From a virus, in the IMG/VR virus record IMGVR_UViG_3300036770_000877, positions 40,500 to 104,499 of that record: a DNA stretch of 64,000 nt. One strand, 5' to 3'. Under the pieces are notes generated by a model. That model had not been told where the DNA came from, did not search any database, and worked only from the letters and a program-made list of their open reading frames with translations. The translations under genes were made by a program, and so were the position numbers. Shown here in pieces: positions 56,836 through 64,000 of the stretch. Every line of letters begins with the position of its first letter. The first letter of the stretch is position 1.

Positions 56836-56865
56836 ATAATATCAAATTTATAGGGTATATGTCAA
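56836..56865 (-). promoter_or_regulatory. Promoter for leaderless gene at 56829
   Basis: TTGACA (56860-56865), 18 bases ending TGA, TATTAT (56836-56841) on the minus strand; +1 falls on the A of ATG. Confidence 0.85.
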
Positions 56866-57236
56866 GCGTTTTTGTACTCTATGACACGTATTTTATTAGA
56901 CTGGGCTGCTTCTCGGATTTTACCCGCCTTGTAATCAGCCCCTTTATTGAACAAAAGCATAAAGTCTGGGGACTGGTCTAAAACCTTTTGAATTCTTTCT
57001 TCCATAGATGCAGACTTGTTTGGTATAAATTCAGATACCTTAAAGCCCTTTCCAGTTAAAAAACTTTTGGTCTTAGCAACATATGATCCAGCCATTTGCT
57101 CAGCACCTTCACGATCCAAATGTAAGAAATTAATTTGATTGTCATCTTCTGACATTTCTTGAATTGCTAATGTGATTGCTCTGGCCAATATCATATCGTT
57201 ATCCCAATCTTGGGATCCAGTAACCCACAGCTTCAT
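56862..57236 (-). CDS. SLOG/DUF2493-like protein
   Basis: A 124-residue Rossmann-like protein beginning MKLWVTGSQDWDNDMILARA, as in DUF2493/YspA-type SLOG proteins that bind nucleotides or ADP-ribose derivatives; it has FLHLDREGAEQMAG and DFMLLFNKGADYKAGKIREA. Start at 57236 is chosen over 57320 because AGGTG is in place and it directly follows the gene before it. Role unknown. Confidence 0.7.
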   Translation of the reverse strand: MKLWVTGSQDWDNDMILARAITLAIQEMSEDDNQINFLHLDREGAEQMAGSYVAKTKSFLTGKGFKVSEFIPNKSASMEERIQKVLDQSPDFMLLFNKGADYKAGKIREAAQSNKIRVIEYKNA

Positions 57237-57243
57237 GGTGCAC

Positions 57244-57906
57244 CTACGCTGTTGGTTCTGTAGCTGGTGCTTCTTCAGCAGGAGCTTCAGCAGGCGCTGC
57301 AGACTCTTCTGCTGGCACAACTGTTTCGGCTGGTGCTGGTGCTGCAGATTCTGTTGTTACAACATTCTCTACAGGAGTTTCTACCACTGGTTCTGCTGGT
57401 GTTTCTGCAACTGGTGCAGGAGTTTCAGCAGGAGCAGAAGCTTCTGTTACAACTTCTGGCTCAAGTGGTTCGTCATTTTCTTCTTCAAGATCAACTAGTG
57501 CTTCTGCATTAGCTGCTTCTGTTTGTTCTTTTCCTAATGTGCCTAGGAATGCTCCATCCCAAATGGAACTCATCTTATTGGTCCTCTTATTCTTGATAGA
57601 TGCTGCTTTTTGACGAGACCAGGAAAACCCTGCGTCTCCACCCCATAGATCCCAAGCAACACGGCCTGGGCTAGGGAATCCTTCTTCGCCACTGCTAAAT
57701 CCAGTAGCTTTCTTATCAACTTCATGACGACTAAAGAAAGAATACATACGCATAACTGTACTGTCACTTAGAGCAGTACCATTAACAATTTGATTAGCAC
57801 GAGTTAATCCAACTCTTGTACCACCACGCTTGCCTTCTTTTTTCCATTGTAAAGCACGGCGAGCTGCCGACTTCATGCCACTAGTAGGTGTGTGTCCTTC
57901 TGCCAT
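57244..57906 (-). CDS. Phage protein with N-terminal domain and Pro/Glu/Ala tail
   Basis: A 220-residue protein. Residues 1-105 form a basic domain shared by several actinophage virion or head-related proteins (SGMKSAARRALQWKKEGKRG, FSSGEEGFPSPGRVAWDLWG, GDAGFSWSRQKAASIKNK); residues 135-220 are a low-complexity Pro/Ala/Glu/Val tail. Function unknown. AAGGAG precedes the ATG. Confidence 0.7.
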   Translation of the reverse strand: MAEGHTPTSGMKSAARRALQWKKEGKRGGTRVGLTRANQIVNGTALSDSTVMRMYSFFSRHEVDKKATGFSSGEEGFPSPGRVAWDLWGGDAGFSWSRQKAASIKNKRTNKMSSIWDGAFLGTLGKEQTEAANAEALVDLEEENDEPLEPEVVTEASAPAETPAPVAETPAEPVVETPVENVVTTESAAPAPAETVVPAEESAAPAEAPAEEAPATEPTA

Positions 57907-57953
57907 TATATTCTCCTTAAACCGTAGTTACGGTACATATTATTATACCATTT

Positions 57954-58271
57954 TTACTGGTCTTCGTCTATAGCAAAAAACCCAAATCTTTCCATTTCTT
58001 TCTTAGCCTTGTCGCTCATCTTAAACCTAGCCTCAAGGTTATCGTCGTATTCCATGTCTACCATGCCCTCTTTGTATAATTCTAATAGGCTAGATTCTAT
58101 ATCAGCCTGCATCATTTCATACATTTCTGGAGCATATTCTTTCATTTTTTCTGGGTTAGGCTTGAACATTAATTGTCCATCTGGAGCCACACCCTGAATT
58201 TCCATAGCACCAACTTCAAGAAGGTAAGCGAAATACTCATCTTCTCTCTGCTTCATTTCATCTTCTTCCAC
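57954..58271 (-). CDS. Acidic helical protein, 105 aa
   Basis: A 105-residue Glu/Met-rich protein (YAPEMYEMMQADIESSLLEL, then YDDNLEARFKMSDKAKKEM) ending near an MAR-type winged-helix-like pattern, though this is weak. AAAGGAG precedes it, and the tRNA cluster is upstream. Function unknown. Confidence 0.65.
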   Translation of the reverse strand: MEEDEMKQREDEYFAYLLEVGAMEIQGVAPDGQLMFKPNPEKMKEYAPEMYEMMQADIESSLLELYKEGMVDMEYDDNLEARFKMSDKAKKEMERFGFFAIDEDQ

Positions 58272-58295
58272 TTGATCTCCTTTTATTATATTGCG

Positions 58296-58367
58296 AGCCC
58301 CCCGTCAGGATTGAACTGACGACCTTCCGCTTACAAGGCGGATGCTCTACCACTGAGCTAGGGAGGC
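58296..58367 (-). tRNA. tRNA-Thr (TGT)
   Basis: Complete cloverleaf with acceptor GCCTCCC/GGGGGGC and anticodon loop CTTGTAA. CCA is not encoded. Confidence 0.92.
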
Positions 58368-58368
58368 G

Positions 58369-58440
58369 TAGCCCCAACGGGAATCGAACCCGTCTTGCCA
58401 GATTGAAAATCTGGAGTCCTGACCGATAGACGATGGAGCC
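58369..58440 (-). tRNA. tRNA-Glu (TTC)
   Basis: Acceptor GGCTCCA/TGGGGCT and anticodon loop TTTTCAA. One base separates it from tRNA-Thr. CCA is not encoded. Confidence 0.92.
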
Positions 58441-58444
58441 TTGG

Positions 58445-58515
58445 AGCGGGTGACCAGAATCGAACTGGCACTATCTGCTTGGAAGGCAGAGGCACTACCA
58501 TTATGCAACACCCGC
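58445..58515 (-). tRNA. tRNA-Gly (TCC)
   Basis: Acceptor GCGGGTG/CACCCGC and anticodon loop CTTCCAA. CCA is encoded at 58442-58444. Confidence 0.93.
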
Positions 58516-58519
58516 ATTG

Positions 58520-58592
58520 CGCCCTTGGCAGGAATCGAACCTGCGACCTGCGGATTAGAAGTCCGTCGCTCTATCCCCTGAGCTACAAAGGC
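58520..58592 (-). tRNA. tRNA-Arg (TCT)
   Basis: Acceptor GCCTTTG/CAAGGGC and anticodon loop CTTCTAA. It starts right after the end of the 75-residue gene, so it is co-transcribed with it. Decodes AGA, favoured in AT-rich genomes. Confidence 0.92.
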
Positions 58593-58593
58593 A

Positions 58594-58821
58594 TTATTCG
58601 ACGTAAACATCAACCAATCCATTAGATTTAAGCCAATCAAATGTTGCCATCAATTGTTCTCGTGTATCACAAACTTCACAACCATCATATAAATCATATG
58701 GCTCCCAACCTTCTCTAACATCCTCTTCATCATATAAATGCATGTAACATGCGTTTCTGTGATCAGTTACAAAAGCTTGGAGTTGTTCCGCCTGCTCTGT
58801 TGTTAGTTTAATTTCTTGCAT
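58594..58821 (-). CDS. Hypothetical protein, 75 aa
   Basis: A 75-residue acidic protein (LTTEQAEQLQAFVTDHRNAC, with DLYDGCEVCDTREQL). TAATG-coupled to the glycosylase-like gene. Function unknown. Confidence 0.7.
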   Translation of the reverse strand: MQEIKLTTEQAEQLQAFVTDHRNACYMHLYDEEDVREGWEPYDLYDGCEVCDTREQLMATFDWLKSNGLVDVYVE

Positions 58822-59306
58822 TACTTACTCCTAAGTGGATGTGTTGCCCAAAAGTACTGGCATTTGTCACAGCATGTAACATTGTATGGGCTTGATAACT
58901 CTGGCTGAAACTTAGCATAGTACAAAGGATCTTTCTTAAATAGATTTACTTTGTGTGTTGTAACAATGCACATTAACATTACATCGCTTTCCATCCAAAA
59001 TGGAATCTCGTTGCCCCACTTATGACCATATTCTGCTTCTAGTTGTCGTAGGTTAGACTTGTTTTTGTCTGTCTTGATACCACGCCATTCTGCTTCATAG
59101 ATCATATGACCAATGTATCGGCGTAGCTCACGCTCTGAGCGTTGCCACATAAGTACTGCTGGATGATTGCGCCATGCGCCAGATGGTGATGCGCCTGAAA
59201 GAACTTTAAGGATTTGGTATCCCTCTAGTATTTGTTTATTTAATCTCTTATTGTCAAGAGTTTGTGCTGATGCTTCGTAGTCTGAATATGGTAAGAATGT
59301 TTGCAT
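58821..59306 (-). CDS. Pyrimidine-dimer glycosylase-like protein
   Basis: A 161-residue protein of the Pyr_excise-like family (related to T4 endonuclease V): MQTFLPYSDYEASAQTLDNK, RLNKQILEGYQIL, GAWRNHPAVLMWQ and EAEWRG motifs, plus a C-terminal CCDKCQYF. It may cut at UV-damaged DNA. The N-terminal residues are typical of the family, whose activity on dimers is proven only for some members. Confidence 0.8.
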   Translation of the reverse strand: MQTFLPYSDYEASAQTLDNKRLNKQILEGYQILKVLSGASPSGAWRNHPAVLMWQRSERELRRYIGHMIYEAEWRGIKTDKNKSNLRQLEAEYGHKWGNEIPFWMESDVMLMCIVTTHKVNLFKKDPLYYAKFQPELSSPYNVTCCDKCQYFWATHPLRSK

Positions 59307-59336
59307 TCTATATCTTTCTCTAGTAGGTATATATTA

Positions 59337-59366
59337 AGTATAGACTATAAAAGAGGGGGAAGTCAA
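59337..59366 (-). promoter_or_regulatory. Promoter of the glycosylase-like gene
   Basis: TTGACT (59361-59366), 18 bases, TATACT (59337-59342), with the -35 in the stem of the terminator of tRNA-Asp. Confidence 0.65.
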
Positions 59367-59393
59367 GAGCGGTGTGGTGGTGGAACTCTTGAC
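59355..59393 (-). terminator. Terminator after tRNA-Asp
   Basis: GTCAAGAG/CTCTTGAC, an 8-bp stem, followed on the minus strand by C-rich then T-rich sequence. Confidence 0.6.
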
Positions 59394-59401
59394 CTCCCTG
59401 G

Positions 59402-59475
59402 CGATCCCAACCAGACTTGAACTGGTGACCTCCTGCTCGACAGGCAGGCGTTCTGACCAACTGAACTATGAGACC
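59402..59475 (-). tRNA. tRNA-Asp (GTC), second copy
   Basis: Acceptor GGTCTCA/TGGGATC, anticodon loop CTGTCGA, CCA encoded. It differs clearly in sequence from the tRNA-Asp at 37565, so the two were acquired separately. Confidence 0.92.
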
Positions 59476-59517
59476 TTGGTGGGGCTATTTATACACAGAC
59501 CCCATGTGTTGTTAAGA

Positions 59518-60612
59518 TTACTTAACTAGAGTTACTTTTGCCTTTGGATTCTTTGCATTCCACTTCTTAGCAAGAGCATTAAATGCCTTCTTTAGGTCTG
59601 CAAGAGCCTTGGCGTTGTCTGCCTTTAGCTTAACAATTTCTGCATCCTTAGATGCAATTGTTGCTGTTGCTGAGTCAGTTGCAGCCTTTAGGTCTGCTGC
59701 TGCCTTAGTTGCTGCTGCTGCAGCGTTAGCGTTTGCTGTTGCAAGTGCTGCTTCGGCTGTTGCCTTTGCTGCAAGTGCTGCATCACGAGCAGCAGATACT
59801 GCTGCTAGTTCGCCAGCCAAGTCACGGACTGTGATTGACTTTACTGCAGAAGATGTAACTGTGTTAAATCCTGCTACAGTTGCAGCGATTTCGGCTGCTG
59901 CTGCTGAAATTACAAGTGTTGTAGTTCCAGTTGTTGGAAGTGTAACCTTGAACTCCTTTGTACCGAAATCGGCCAAAGTAGATCCTGTTACTGCAGTTGT
60001 TGTATCAACTGTACCATTTACAACAAGTGCTGACAAAGCTCTTCCAGAAATCTTGTTTCCGAATACGTCTGTCGCTGTTGCTGTAACTGTTACAACGCTT
60101 GATGTTGAACCAGAATCATTGCCTGTAAGAGCAACTGTGTTGACCTTACCTGCTGTACCCTGAACATAGAATGTTAGAGTTGTTCCACCATTTTGGACAA
60201 CTACTGTTCCAATTGCTGTTGTCTTTGTGTAGACATAGAAGGTAGCAGTTGTTCCTGTACCTGTAGCAATTGTCAAAGAGGCTGAGCCTGATGATGCTGT
60301 TACTGGTGCTGCAAGTGTGCTTGTAGCTGCAACAATCGTTGCGTTTGTAGCAGTTGCTGTTACTGCTGTTCCTGTGTCAACAGTAGCAACGAACTTAACA
60401 ACATCGCTGTCGTCAATTACGTTATCTTCTGGGACTGGACGAGCAATAGCATTGCTTGTTGATGTACCTGTGGTCACAGTTGTCCAAGTGGTTACTCCAC
60501 CTGCTACTGCTCCCGTTGATGTTGCAACTGTCATTGGAGCCGCATGTGCTGGAACTGCAGCAAGTGCTGACATTCCCAATACAGAAGCGACTAGAATTGA
60601 TAGTTTCTTCAT
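59518..60612 (-). CDS. Secreted host-like surface protein, 364 aa
   Basis: A 364-residue protein with a classical signal peptide (MKKLSILVASVLGMSALAAV, then PAHAAPM, cleaved after AHA), a long Thr/Val/Ala-rich Ig-like region (VATATDVFGNKISGRAL-like) and a C-terminal Ala-rich coiled coil ending LKKAFNALAKKWNAKNPKAK. The style and the end resemble S-layer-like surface proteins of freshwater actinobacteria. A longer reading from 60756 is rejected because it runs through the tRNA-Asn gene. It may modify the infected host's surface or superinfection. Confidence 0.72.
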   Translation of the reverse strand: MKKLSILVASVLGMSALAAVPAHAAPMTVATSTGAVAGGVTTWTTVTTGTSTSNAIARPVPEDNVIDDSDVVKFVATVDTGTAVTATATNATIVAATSTLAAPVTASSGSASLTIATGTGTTATFYVYTKTTAIGTVVVQNGGTTLTFYVQGTAGKVNTVALTGNDSGSTSSVVTVTATATDVFGNKISGRALSALVVNGTVDTTTAVTGSTLADFGTKEFKVTLPTTGTTTLVISAAAAEIAATVAGFNTVTSSAVKSITVRDLAGELAAVSAARDAALAAKATAEAALATANANAAAAATKAAADLKAATDSATATIASKDAEIVKLKADNAKALADLKKAFNALAKKWNAKNPKAKVTLVK

Positions 60613-60672
60613 ATAGTTTTTTATATCCTTTTCTCTATATAGATTTTTGGACATATCCTTTTGGATATACCG

Positions 60673-60744
60673 CTGGTCTTCCTGGGATCGAACCAGGGGC
60701 CTAGGAGTTAACAGCTCCCCGCTCTGCCTCTGAGCTAAAGACCA
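60673..60744 (-). tRNA. tRNA-Asn (GTT)
   Basis: Acceptor TGGTCTT/AAGACCA and anticodon loop CTGTTAA. CCA is not encoded. Confidence 0.92.
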
Positions 60745-60761
60745 ATAAAGCCACACAATTA

Positions 60762-60791
60762 ACTATACCCTAATTGCAAGGGTTTTGGCAA
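60762..60791 (-). promoter_or_regulatory. Promoter of tRNA-Asn and surface-protein unit
   Basis: TTGCCA (60786-60791), 18 bases, TATAGT (60762-60767) on the minus strand. Confidence 0.65.
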
Positions 60792-60808
60792 GGGTCTTTT
60801 ATGAGAAA

Positions 60809-61255
60809 TTACTTAGAGTTGTATTTTCCACCACGACGCTTATATTCTGCCACCACCCAAGCATTTGCTACTGCTGAAGGATATACGTCAAATTTGCGCT
60901 TAGCTTCAGCGACTATTCTAGCATACAATTCTTTATTTGCTGGGGATCCTTTTCTTGGTTTAATAATGTTTCCATAGTTTGGCTTTGATGCTTTGGTAAT
61001 TACTGGACTAAATACTCCACCCCAAGCTAAAGGAGAATCTTCATTTTCTAATACCGCTTCACGCTCTTCTCCAGTAATTGGGTCCGTATCAGTGTCCATT
61101 GATTTATCCATAGAACCCTCATTTGCATAAAGAGCTCTTTGCTGTGCTAGTGCTTCTTCTCTTGTTTTATGGCATCCCATAACCTTACCGTCATCTTTTA
61201 CAACTGGGTATCCTGAACAACCGTTGGATCCTTTTTCTCCAATATTATATGGCAT
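60809..61255 (-). CDS. DUF5872-type protein
   Basis: A 148-residue protein. The C-terminus (ANKELYARIVAEAKRKFDVY, then PSAVANAWVVAEYKRRGGKY) matches DUF5872; the N-terminus has a Cys-containing module (CSGYPVVKDDGKVMGCHKTR) common in phage head-processing regions. GGAG is upstream. Role unknown. Confidence 0.75.
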   Translation of the reverse strand: MPYNIGEKGSNGCSGYPVVKDDGKVMGCHKTREEALAQQRALYANEGSMDKSMDTDTDPITGEEREAVLENEDSPLAWGGVFSPVITKASKPNYGNIIKPRKGSPANKELYARIVAEAKRKFDVYPSAVANAWVVAEYKRRGGKYNSK

Positions 61256-61394
61256 TATTCTTGCTCCTTTGTTTTGTATGTTTAACTAAATAAGGACCAA
61301 TAATAGCCTTTATGGTTCCGTCTTTACGTAGTCTAACAATCATTCCATTTTTAATTTGAGTAGGATTAAATGCAGTTGCTTTCTTCTTAGGCAT
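61245..61394 (-). CDS. Small basic protein, 49 aa
   Basis: A 49-residue basic protein (MPKKKATAFNPTQIKNGMIV, ending LVKHTKQRSKNNAI). It overlaps the next gene by 11 bases and shares one base with the previous gene. Function unknown. Confidence 0.65.
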   Translation of the reverse strand: MPKKKATAFNPTQIKNGMIVRLRKDGTIKAIIGPYLVKHTKQRSKNNAI

Positions 61395-61633
61395 TATTTT
61401 CCCTCCTCCAAAATTTTTTTTAATTCCTCGTCGATATTGTAATTAAATGATTCTTCAAAAGCTTCATCTAACATATCTGCAAGGATGTGTGGCAAGTTAA
61501 ATATAACTGCCTGCGCTAGCATTGGATCAGAATATCTTATATCTATCTTAATAGTATCGTTAGCTTCTAGGGTCATATTTATAGACCCGTCTTCGTCTTG
61601 ATAACCGCTAAGATTAAAGTTTATTCCTTCCAC
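61394..61633 (-). CDS. Small acidic protein, 79 aa
   Basis: A 79-residue protein (MTLEANDTIKIDIRYSDPML, then ILADMLDEAFEESF). The start is probably GTG. Function unknown. Confidence 0.65.
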   Translation of the reverse strand: MEGINFNLSGYQDEDGSINMTLEANDTIKIDIRYSDPMLAQAVIFNLPHILADMLDEAFEESFNYNIDEELKKILEEGK

Positions 61634-61670
61634 TGCCCCTCGCTTCCTTAGACAATTGTACCAAATTGGG

Positions 61671-61748
61671 CCCCATATGGCAATCCCTGCTGCACAGGCA
61701 GGATTTTGGGAGATGTGTAACTATCCATCCTAAGTAGGCCATATGGGG
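61671..61748 (-). ncRNA. Candidate structured RNA next to tRNA-Met
   Basis: A perfect 11-bp stem CCCCATATGGC/GCCATATGGGG encloses about 56 bases with further complementary parts (AGGAT/ATCCT, CTGC/GCAG). It follows the encoded CCA end of tRNA-Met without a spacer, so it would be released by tRNA 3' processing or be a terminator. No tRNA-like T-arm is present. A terminator or small RNA is possible. Confidence 0.4.
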
Positions 61749-61751
61749 TGG

Positions 61752-61825
61752 TGCGCTGTGTAGGACTTGAACCTACGACGACCCGATTATGAGTCGGGGG
61801 CTCTAACCAACTGAGCTAACAGCGC
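61752..61825 (-). tRNA. tRNA-Met (CAT), elongator or Ile2
   Basis: Acceptor GCGCTGT/ACAGCGC (paired 1-72, so not initiator), anticodon loop CTCATAA, CCA encoded at 61749-61751. Anticodon CAT could be lysidinylated to read Ile. Confidence 0.92.
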
Positions 61826-61838
61826 TGGCATATATATT

Positions 61839-61867
61839 ACTATACACGCCTATAATGGGTTTGTCTA
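61839..61867 (-). promoter_or_regulatory. Promoter of tRNA-Met
   Basis: TAGACA (61862-61867), 17 bases, TATAGT (61839-61844) on the minus strand. Confidence 0.7.
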
Positions 61868-62182
61868 CTCCTGTGCGTTCTTGTCAATTTTAGCGAATGC
61901 TGAATTGATTTCTGAAGCAGAAAGCTTTCCATCGTCTAGGAATGCTCGTGCTAGTCTTTCAACTACAGTTGCTACTCCAAGAGTACCTGCAAGAATTACA
62001 GCCTTCATTGTGTCAATTCCGACCAATGAACCTGCGCCAATTACTGAAAGTCCTGATGCTGCAAATACTGCAACAATTCTCATGAGGATATTCCAAATAT
62101 TAGTTACGGCTGATGAACCAATTACTTCTTCTCCTGTAGCAGGATCTGTAACTGTTATATCAATTTCTTTTCTCTTTGCCAT
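61865..62182 (-). CDS. Holin-like membrane protein, 105 aa
   Basis: A 105-residue protein with two hydrophobic segments (IWNILMRIVAVFAASGLSVI and IDTMKAVILAGTLGVATVVE) and charged termini, like many phage holins. The endolysin is not next to it. AAAGGAGGA precedes the ATG. Confidence 0.65.
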   Translation of the reverse strand: MAKRKEIDITVTDPATGEEVIGSSAVTNIWNILMRIVAVFAASGLSVIGAGSLVGIDTMKAVILAGTLGVATVVERLARAFLDDGKLSASEINSAFAKIDKNAQE

Positions 62183-62183
62183 A

Positions 62184-62390
62184 TTAGTCCTCCTTTCTGA
62201 GCGGGATTGTGATTAACCAGATAGCTGTTGTTATCAATACTGCAATACCAACAATATCTCTGGCGGATCCCGTCAAAGTTAACCATGCTATAAAGAAGCC
62301 GAGGAGGGTAAAGGCTTGTGCAATTACTTCAACTCCTGCGTCCTTCAGCCATGTGAAAAAGCCTTTTACGACTTTTTTAATTATCTTCAT
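62184..62390 (-). CDS. Membrane protein, 68 aa
   Basis: A 68-residue protein with two predicted helices (AGVEVIAQAFTLLGFFIAWL and IVGIAVLITTAIWLITI). Paired with the holin-like gene after it. Could be a second holin or an anti-holin. GGAGG precedes it. Confidence 0.65.
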   Translation of the reverse strand: MKIIKKVVKGFFTWLKDAGVEVIAQAFTLLGFFIAWLTLTGSARDIVGIAVLITTAIWLITIPLRKED

Positions 62391-62391
62391 G

Positions 62392-64000
62392 TTACCTCCT
62401 CATTCCAATCAAAGTGCTAGCAATCTGCGACACAATGACTACTGGAATAATTACTTCCTGTGCTTTTTCTCTCTGATCGTCTGTCATATCCATACCTAAC
62501 TCAGAGAAATTAGATAGGAGTTCTAGTGGGTCTATATCAAATACCGCCCCAAGTGGGTCTGCTAAGAACGCTTCTGTTTGTACTTCTGTTGTAGCGTCTG
62601 CAAGGGTGTACGGCATAGGTGCATCCAAGTTAGCATTTGCACGGTCACCGAACTCTTCTAGTGCTGTTGCTACTTCTGGATTAGACTTGGCTAACTCTGC
62701 TACTACCGCTAACTCTTTTACAGAAACACCCAGGGATTGAGAAACTACTGCCGCTTGCTCTGGCGTTAATTTAGCTAAAGTGTTAGAATTAGTTAAGTCA
62801 GCAATTAAGTTTGCTGTTGCATTATCGATTGGAGAATTGTCTGTTTTACTTGGATTTTCAGAAACATCTTGAGTTGGTTCAGGCTCTGGAGTTGGATCTG
62901 TATCCTCTGGCTGAGGTGAAGGCTCTTCAGAAGGCTCTGTTTCAGGCTCAGGTGTTGGGGTGGGATCTACGGTCTCCTCATCTGTGGTATCAGGCGTTGG
63001 AGAAGGATTGGCTTCTTCTGGTTCAGTTTGCTCAGGAGTTGGCTCCTCAGTAGGTTCTTGTGTTGGCTCTTCTGTAGGTTCTTTAATAGGCTCTTCTGTA
63101 GGTTCTGTTGATGGTTCTGGTGTTGGATCAACTGTTGGCTGATTTGCTGCTGCATTTGCAGCAGCTTGAGCTATAGCAGCGGAGACCCTCTGTTGTTCTT
63201 CAAATTTAAATTGTTCATTATATGAATCCCATGCCTCATCGATAGCGTCATTCATTTCATTTACTGCCTGTGTATAGTTTGTATTAGCAGTATTTTTAGC
63301 AGACAAAGAGTTTGTTAGGTTTTCTTGAGCTGTTGTTAGGTTTTGTGTAGCATTTGTTAGGTTTGAGCTATATGTTGTGAGGTTTTGGTTTTGAGTATTG
63401 TAGTAAGCAAGTTTATTATTATAAATTGTTTGCTTAGTTGCTTGATCTTCTACCGCCTGATTGTATGCATCTATTTGTGCTTGTGTTGCACCAGATCCAT
63501 ATGAGAATGTATTTAAGTTACAGCTAAACCCTACTCCCCAGCCTCCAGTATAATCACATCCTGCTCCAGTCCATCCCCCAGGAATTGCCCATCCAAGATG
63601 ATAATAACCTGGTCCTCCGCCGTTATACCACCAAATTTCTACATCTAAAGTCTTATCTTGGCTAACATCATAAACTGGAGAATATGGACTCCAAGTAGAT
63701 CCTTGTTCTCTCCAATTGTCAACAGCAAGTTGTCCATTAATATACATTTTAAATCCATCATCTGTATATCCTGCAAAATATGTTGAAGTCCAATGAGATG
63801 GGACAGTAATAGTTCCAGTAAACTTAACTATAAAATCCTCATACCTACCACACACTGGTGGCTGCATTGAATTTGAATTCCATACTCCACTACATATAAC
63901 TGCGTCTGGGATTGCTACCCCTCCAAATCCCCTTGTGAGGTAGTAGACTGTATATTGTAATCCTGAGCTACCAGAATTTTGAACTGCTGATTGTGTTGTT
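62392..64000 (-). CDS. PA14-domain virion protein (5' end outside window)
   Basis: The reading frame is open across the right edge, so the first ATG seen (63867) is internal. The visible part has a PA14-like domain (TSTYFAGYTDDGFKMYINGQ, WWYNGGGPGYYHLGW), a long coiled coil (residues from AQIDAYNQAVEDQ), then a Pro/Glu/Thr-rich repeat (PTEEPIKEPTEEPTQEPTEE) and a C-terminal Leu/Ala-rich part. PA14 domains bind glycans. It could be a fibre or a surface protein. Confidence 0.7.
   Translation of the reverse strand, partial: TTQSAVQNSGSSGLQYTVYYLTRGFGGVAIPDAVICSGVWNSNSMQPPVCGRYEDFIVKFTGTITVPSHWTSTYFAGYTDDGFKMYINGQLAVDNWREQGSTWSPYSPVYDVSQDKTLDVEIWWYNGGGPGYYHLGWAIPGGWTGAGCDYTGGWGVGFSCNLNTFSYGSGATQAQIDAYNQAVEDQATKQTIYNNKLAYYNTQNQNLTTYSSNLTNATQNLTTAQENLTNSLSAKNTANTNYTQAVNEMNDAIDEAWDSYNEQFKFEEQQRVSAAIAQAAANAAANQPTVDPTPEPSTEPTEEPIKEPTEEPTQEPTEEPTPEQTEPEEANPSPTPDTTDEETVDPTPTPEPETEPSEEPSPQPEDTDPTPEPEPTQDVSENPSKTDNSPIDNATANLIADLTNSNTLAKLTPEQAAVVSQSLGVSVKELAVVAELAKSNPEVATALEEFGDRANANLDAPMPYTLADATTEVQTEAFLADPLGAVFDIDPLELLSNFSELGMDMTDDQREKAQEVIIPVVIVSQIASTLIGMRR

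Noticed and set aside
59609-60163. 184-codon plus-strand frame
   Set aside because: Opposite-strand image of the Ala/Thr-rich secreted protein; no start signals.
60613-60756. N-terminal extension of the secreted protein
   Set aside because: It would translate through the tRNA-Asn gene and place residues before a clear signal peptide.
1-64000. Integrase, repressor or attachment site
   Set aside because: No recombinase motifs and no tRNA-overlapping direct repeat were seen, although genes outside the window could change this.

Overview
The window is 64 kb of an AT-rich tailed-phage genome (Caudoviricetes), almost certainly from a phage of an actinobacterium. The host reading rests on two WhiB-type Fe-S regulators (44216-44425, 56156-56479), many genes that look leaderless, and a secreted Ala/Thr-rich protein resembling actinobacterial surface proteins. 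Low GC, the style of that protein and a B12-dependent ribonucleotide reductase suggest a freshwater actinobacterium (Nanopelagicales/acI or a relative); this is inference. No integrase, repressor or attachment site was seen, so a lytic lifestyle is likely.

Layout. (1) 1-28.2 kb, minus strand: the left edge cuts a portal protein, and upstream of it lies a very large array of tail-fibre and adhesin genes (LamG, Fn3, Ig-like, glycine-rich, kelch-like and Mtd-N-like modules), often joined by TAATG or ATGA overlaps. A flavin-dependent tryptophan-halogenase-like gene with two companions sits inside it (15.7-18.3 kb), and a four-gene block is duplicated (18.4-20.5 and 22.7-24.8 kb). (2) 28.2-35.4 kb: class II ribonucleotide reductase, glycosyltransferase, lysozyme-like protein, CHAP endolysin and holin, a candidate small RNA, and an Hsp20 gene with a near-perfect CIRCE operator. 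(3) 35.4-49.1 kb, plus strand: about 45 mostly tiny genes in short cassettes, each started by a recurrent promoter and often preceded by GC-rich hairpins; recognisable members are a GP88 protein, a DUF932 protein, a WhiB and a DUF1281-like protein. (4) 49.1-49.9 kb: AT-rich convergent junction. (5) 49.9-64 kb, minus strand: cob(I)alamin adenosyltransferase, a DUF4430-like protein, SpeD, a PD-(D/E)XK-like nuclease, thioredoxin, an HslV-like peptidase, a second WhiB, a SLOG-like protein, a DNA-glycosylase-like protein, seven tRNAs, the secreted protein, two holin-like membrane proteins and a PA14 protein cut by the right edge. An eighth tRNA is at 37.6 kb.

How it fits together. The B12-dependent reductase, thioredoxin, adenosyltransferase and transcobalamin-like protein form a plausible nucleotide/cobalamin programme. 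CIRCE would place the phage chaperone under host HrcA heat-shock control. At least eight genes have their start codon exactly where transcription should begin, 7 nt after a -10 hexamer. The least explained items are the repeated promoter/hairpin system of 35-46 kb, three candidate structured RNAs, the halogenase in a fibre array, and the secreted host-like protein.
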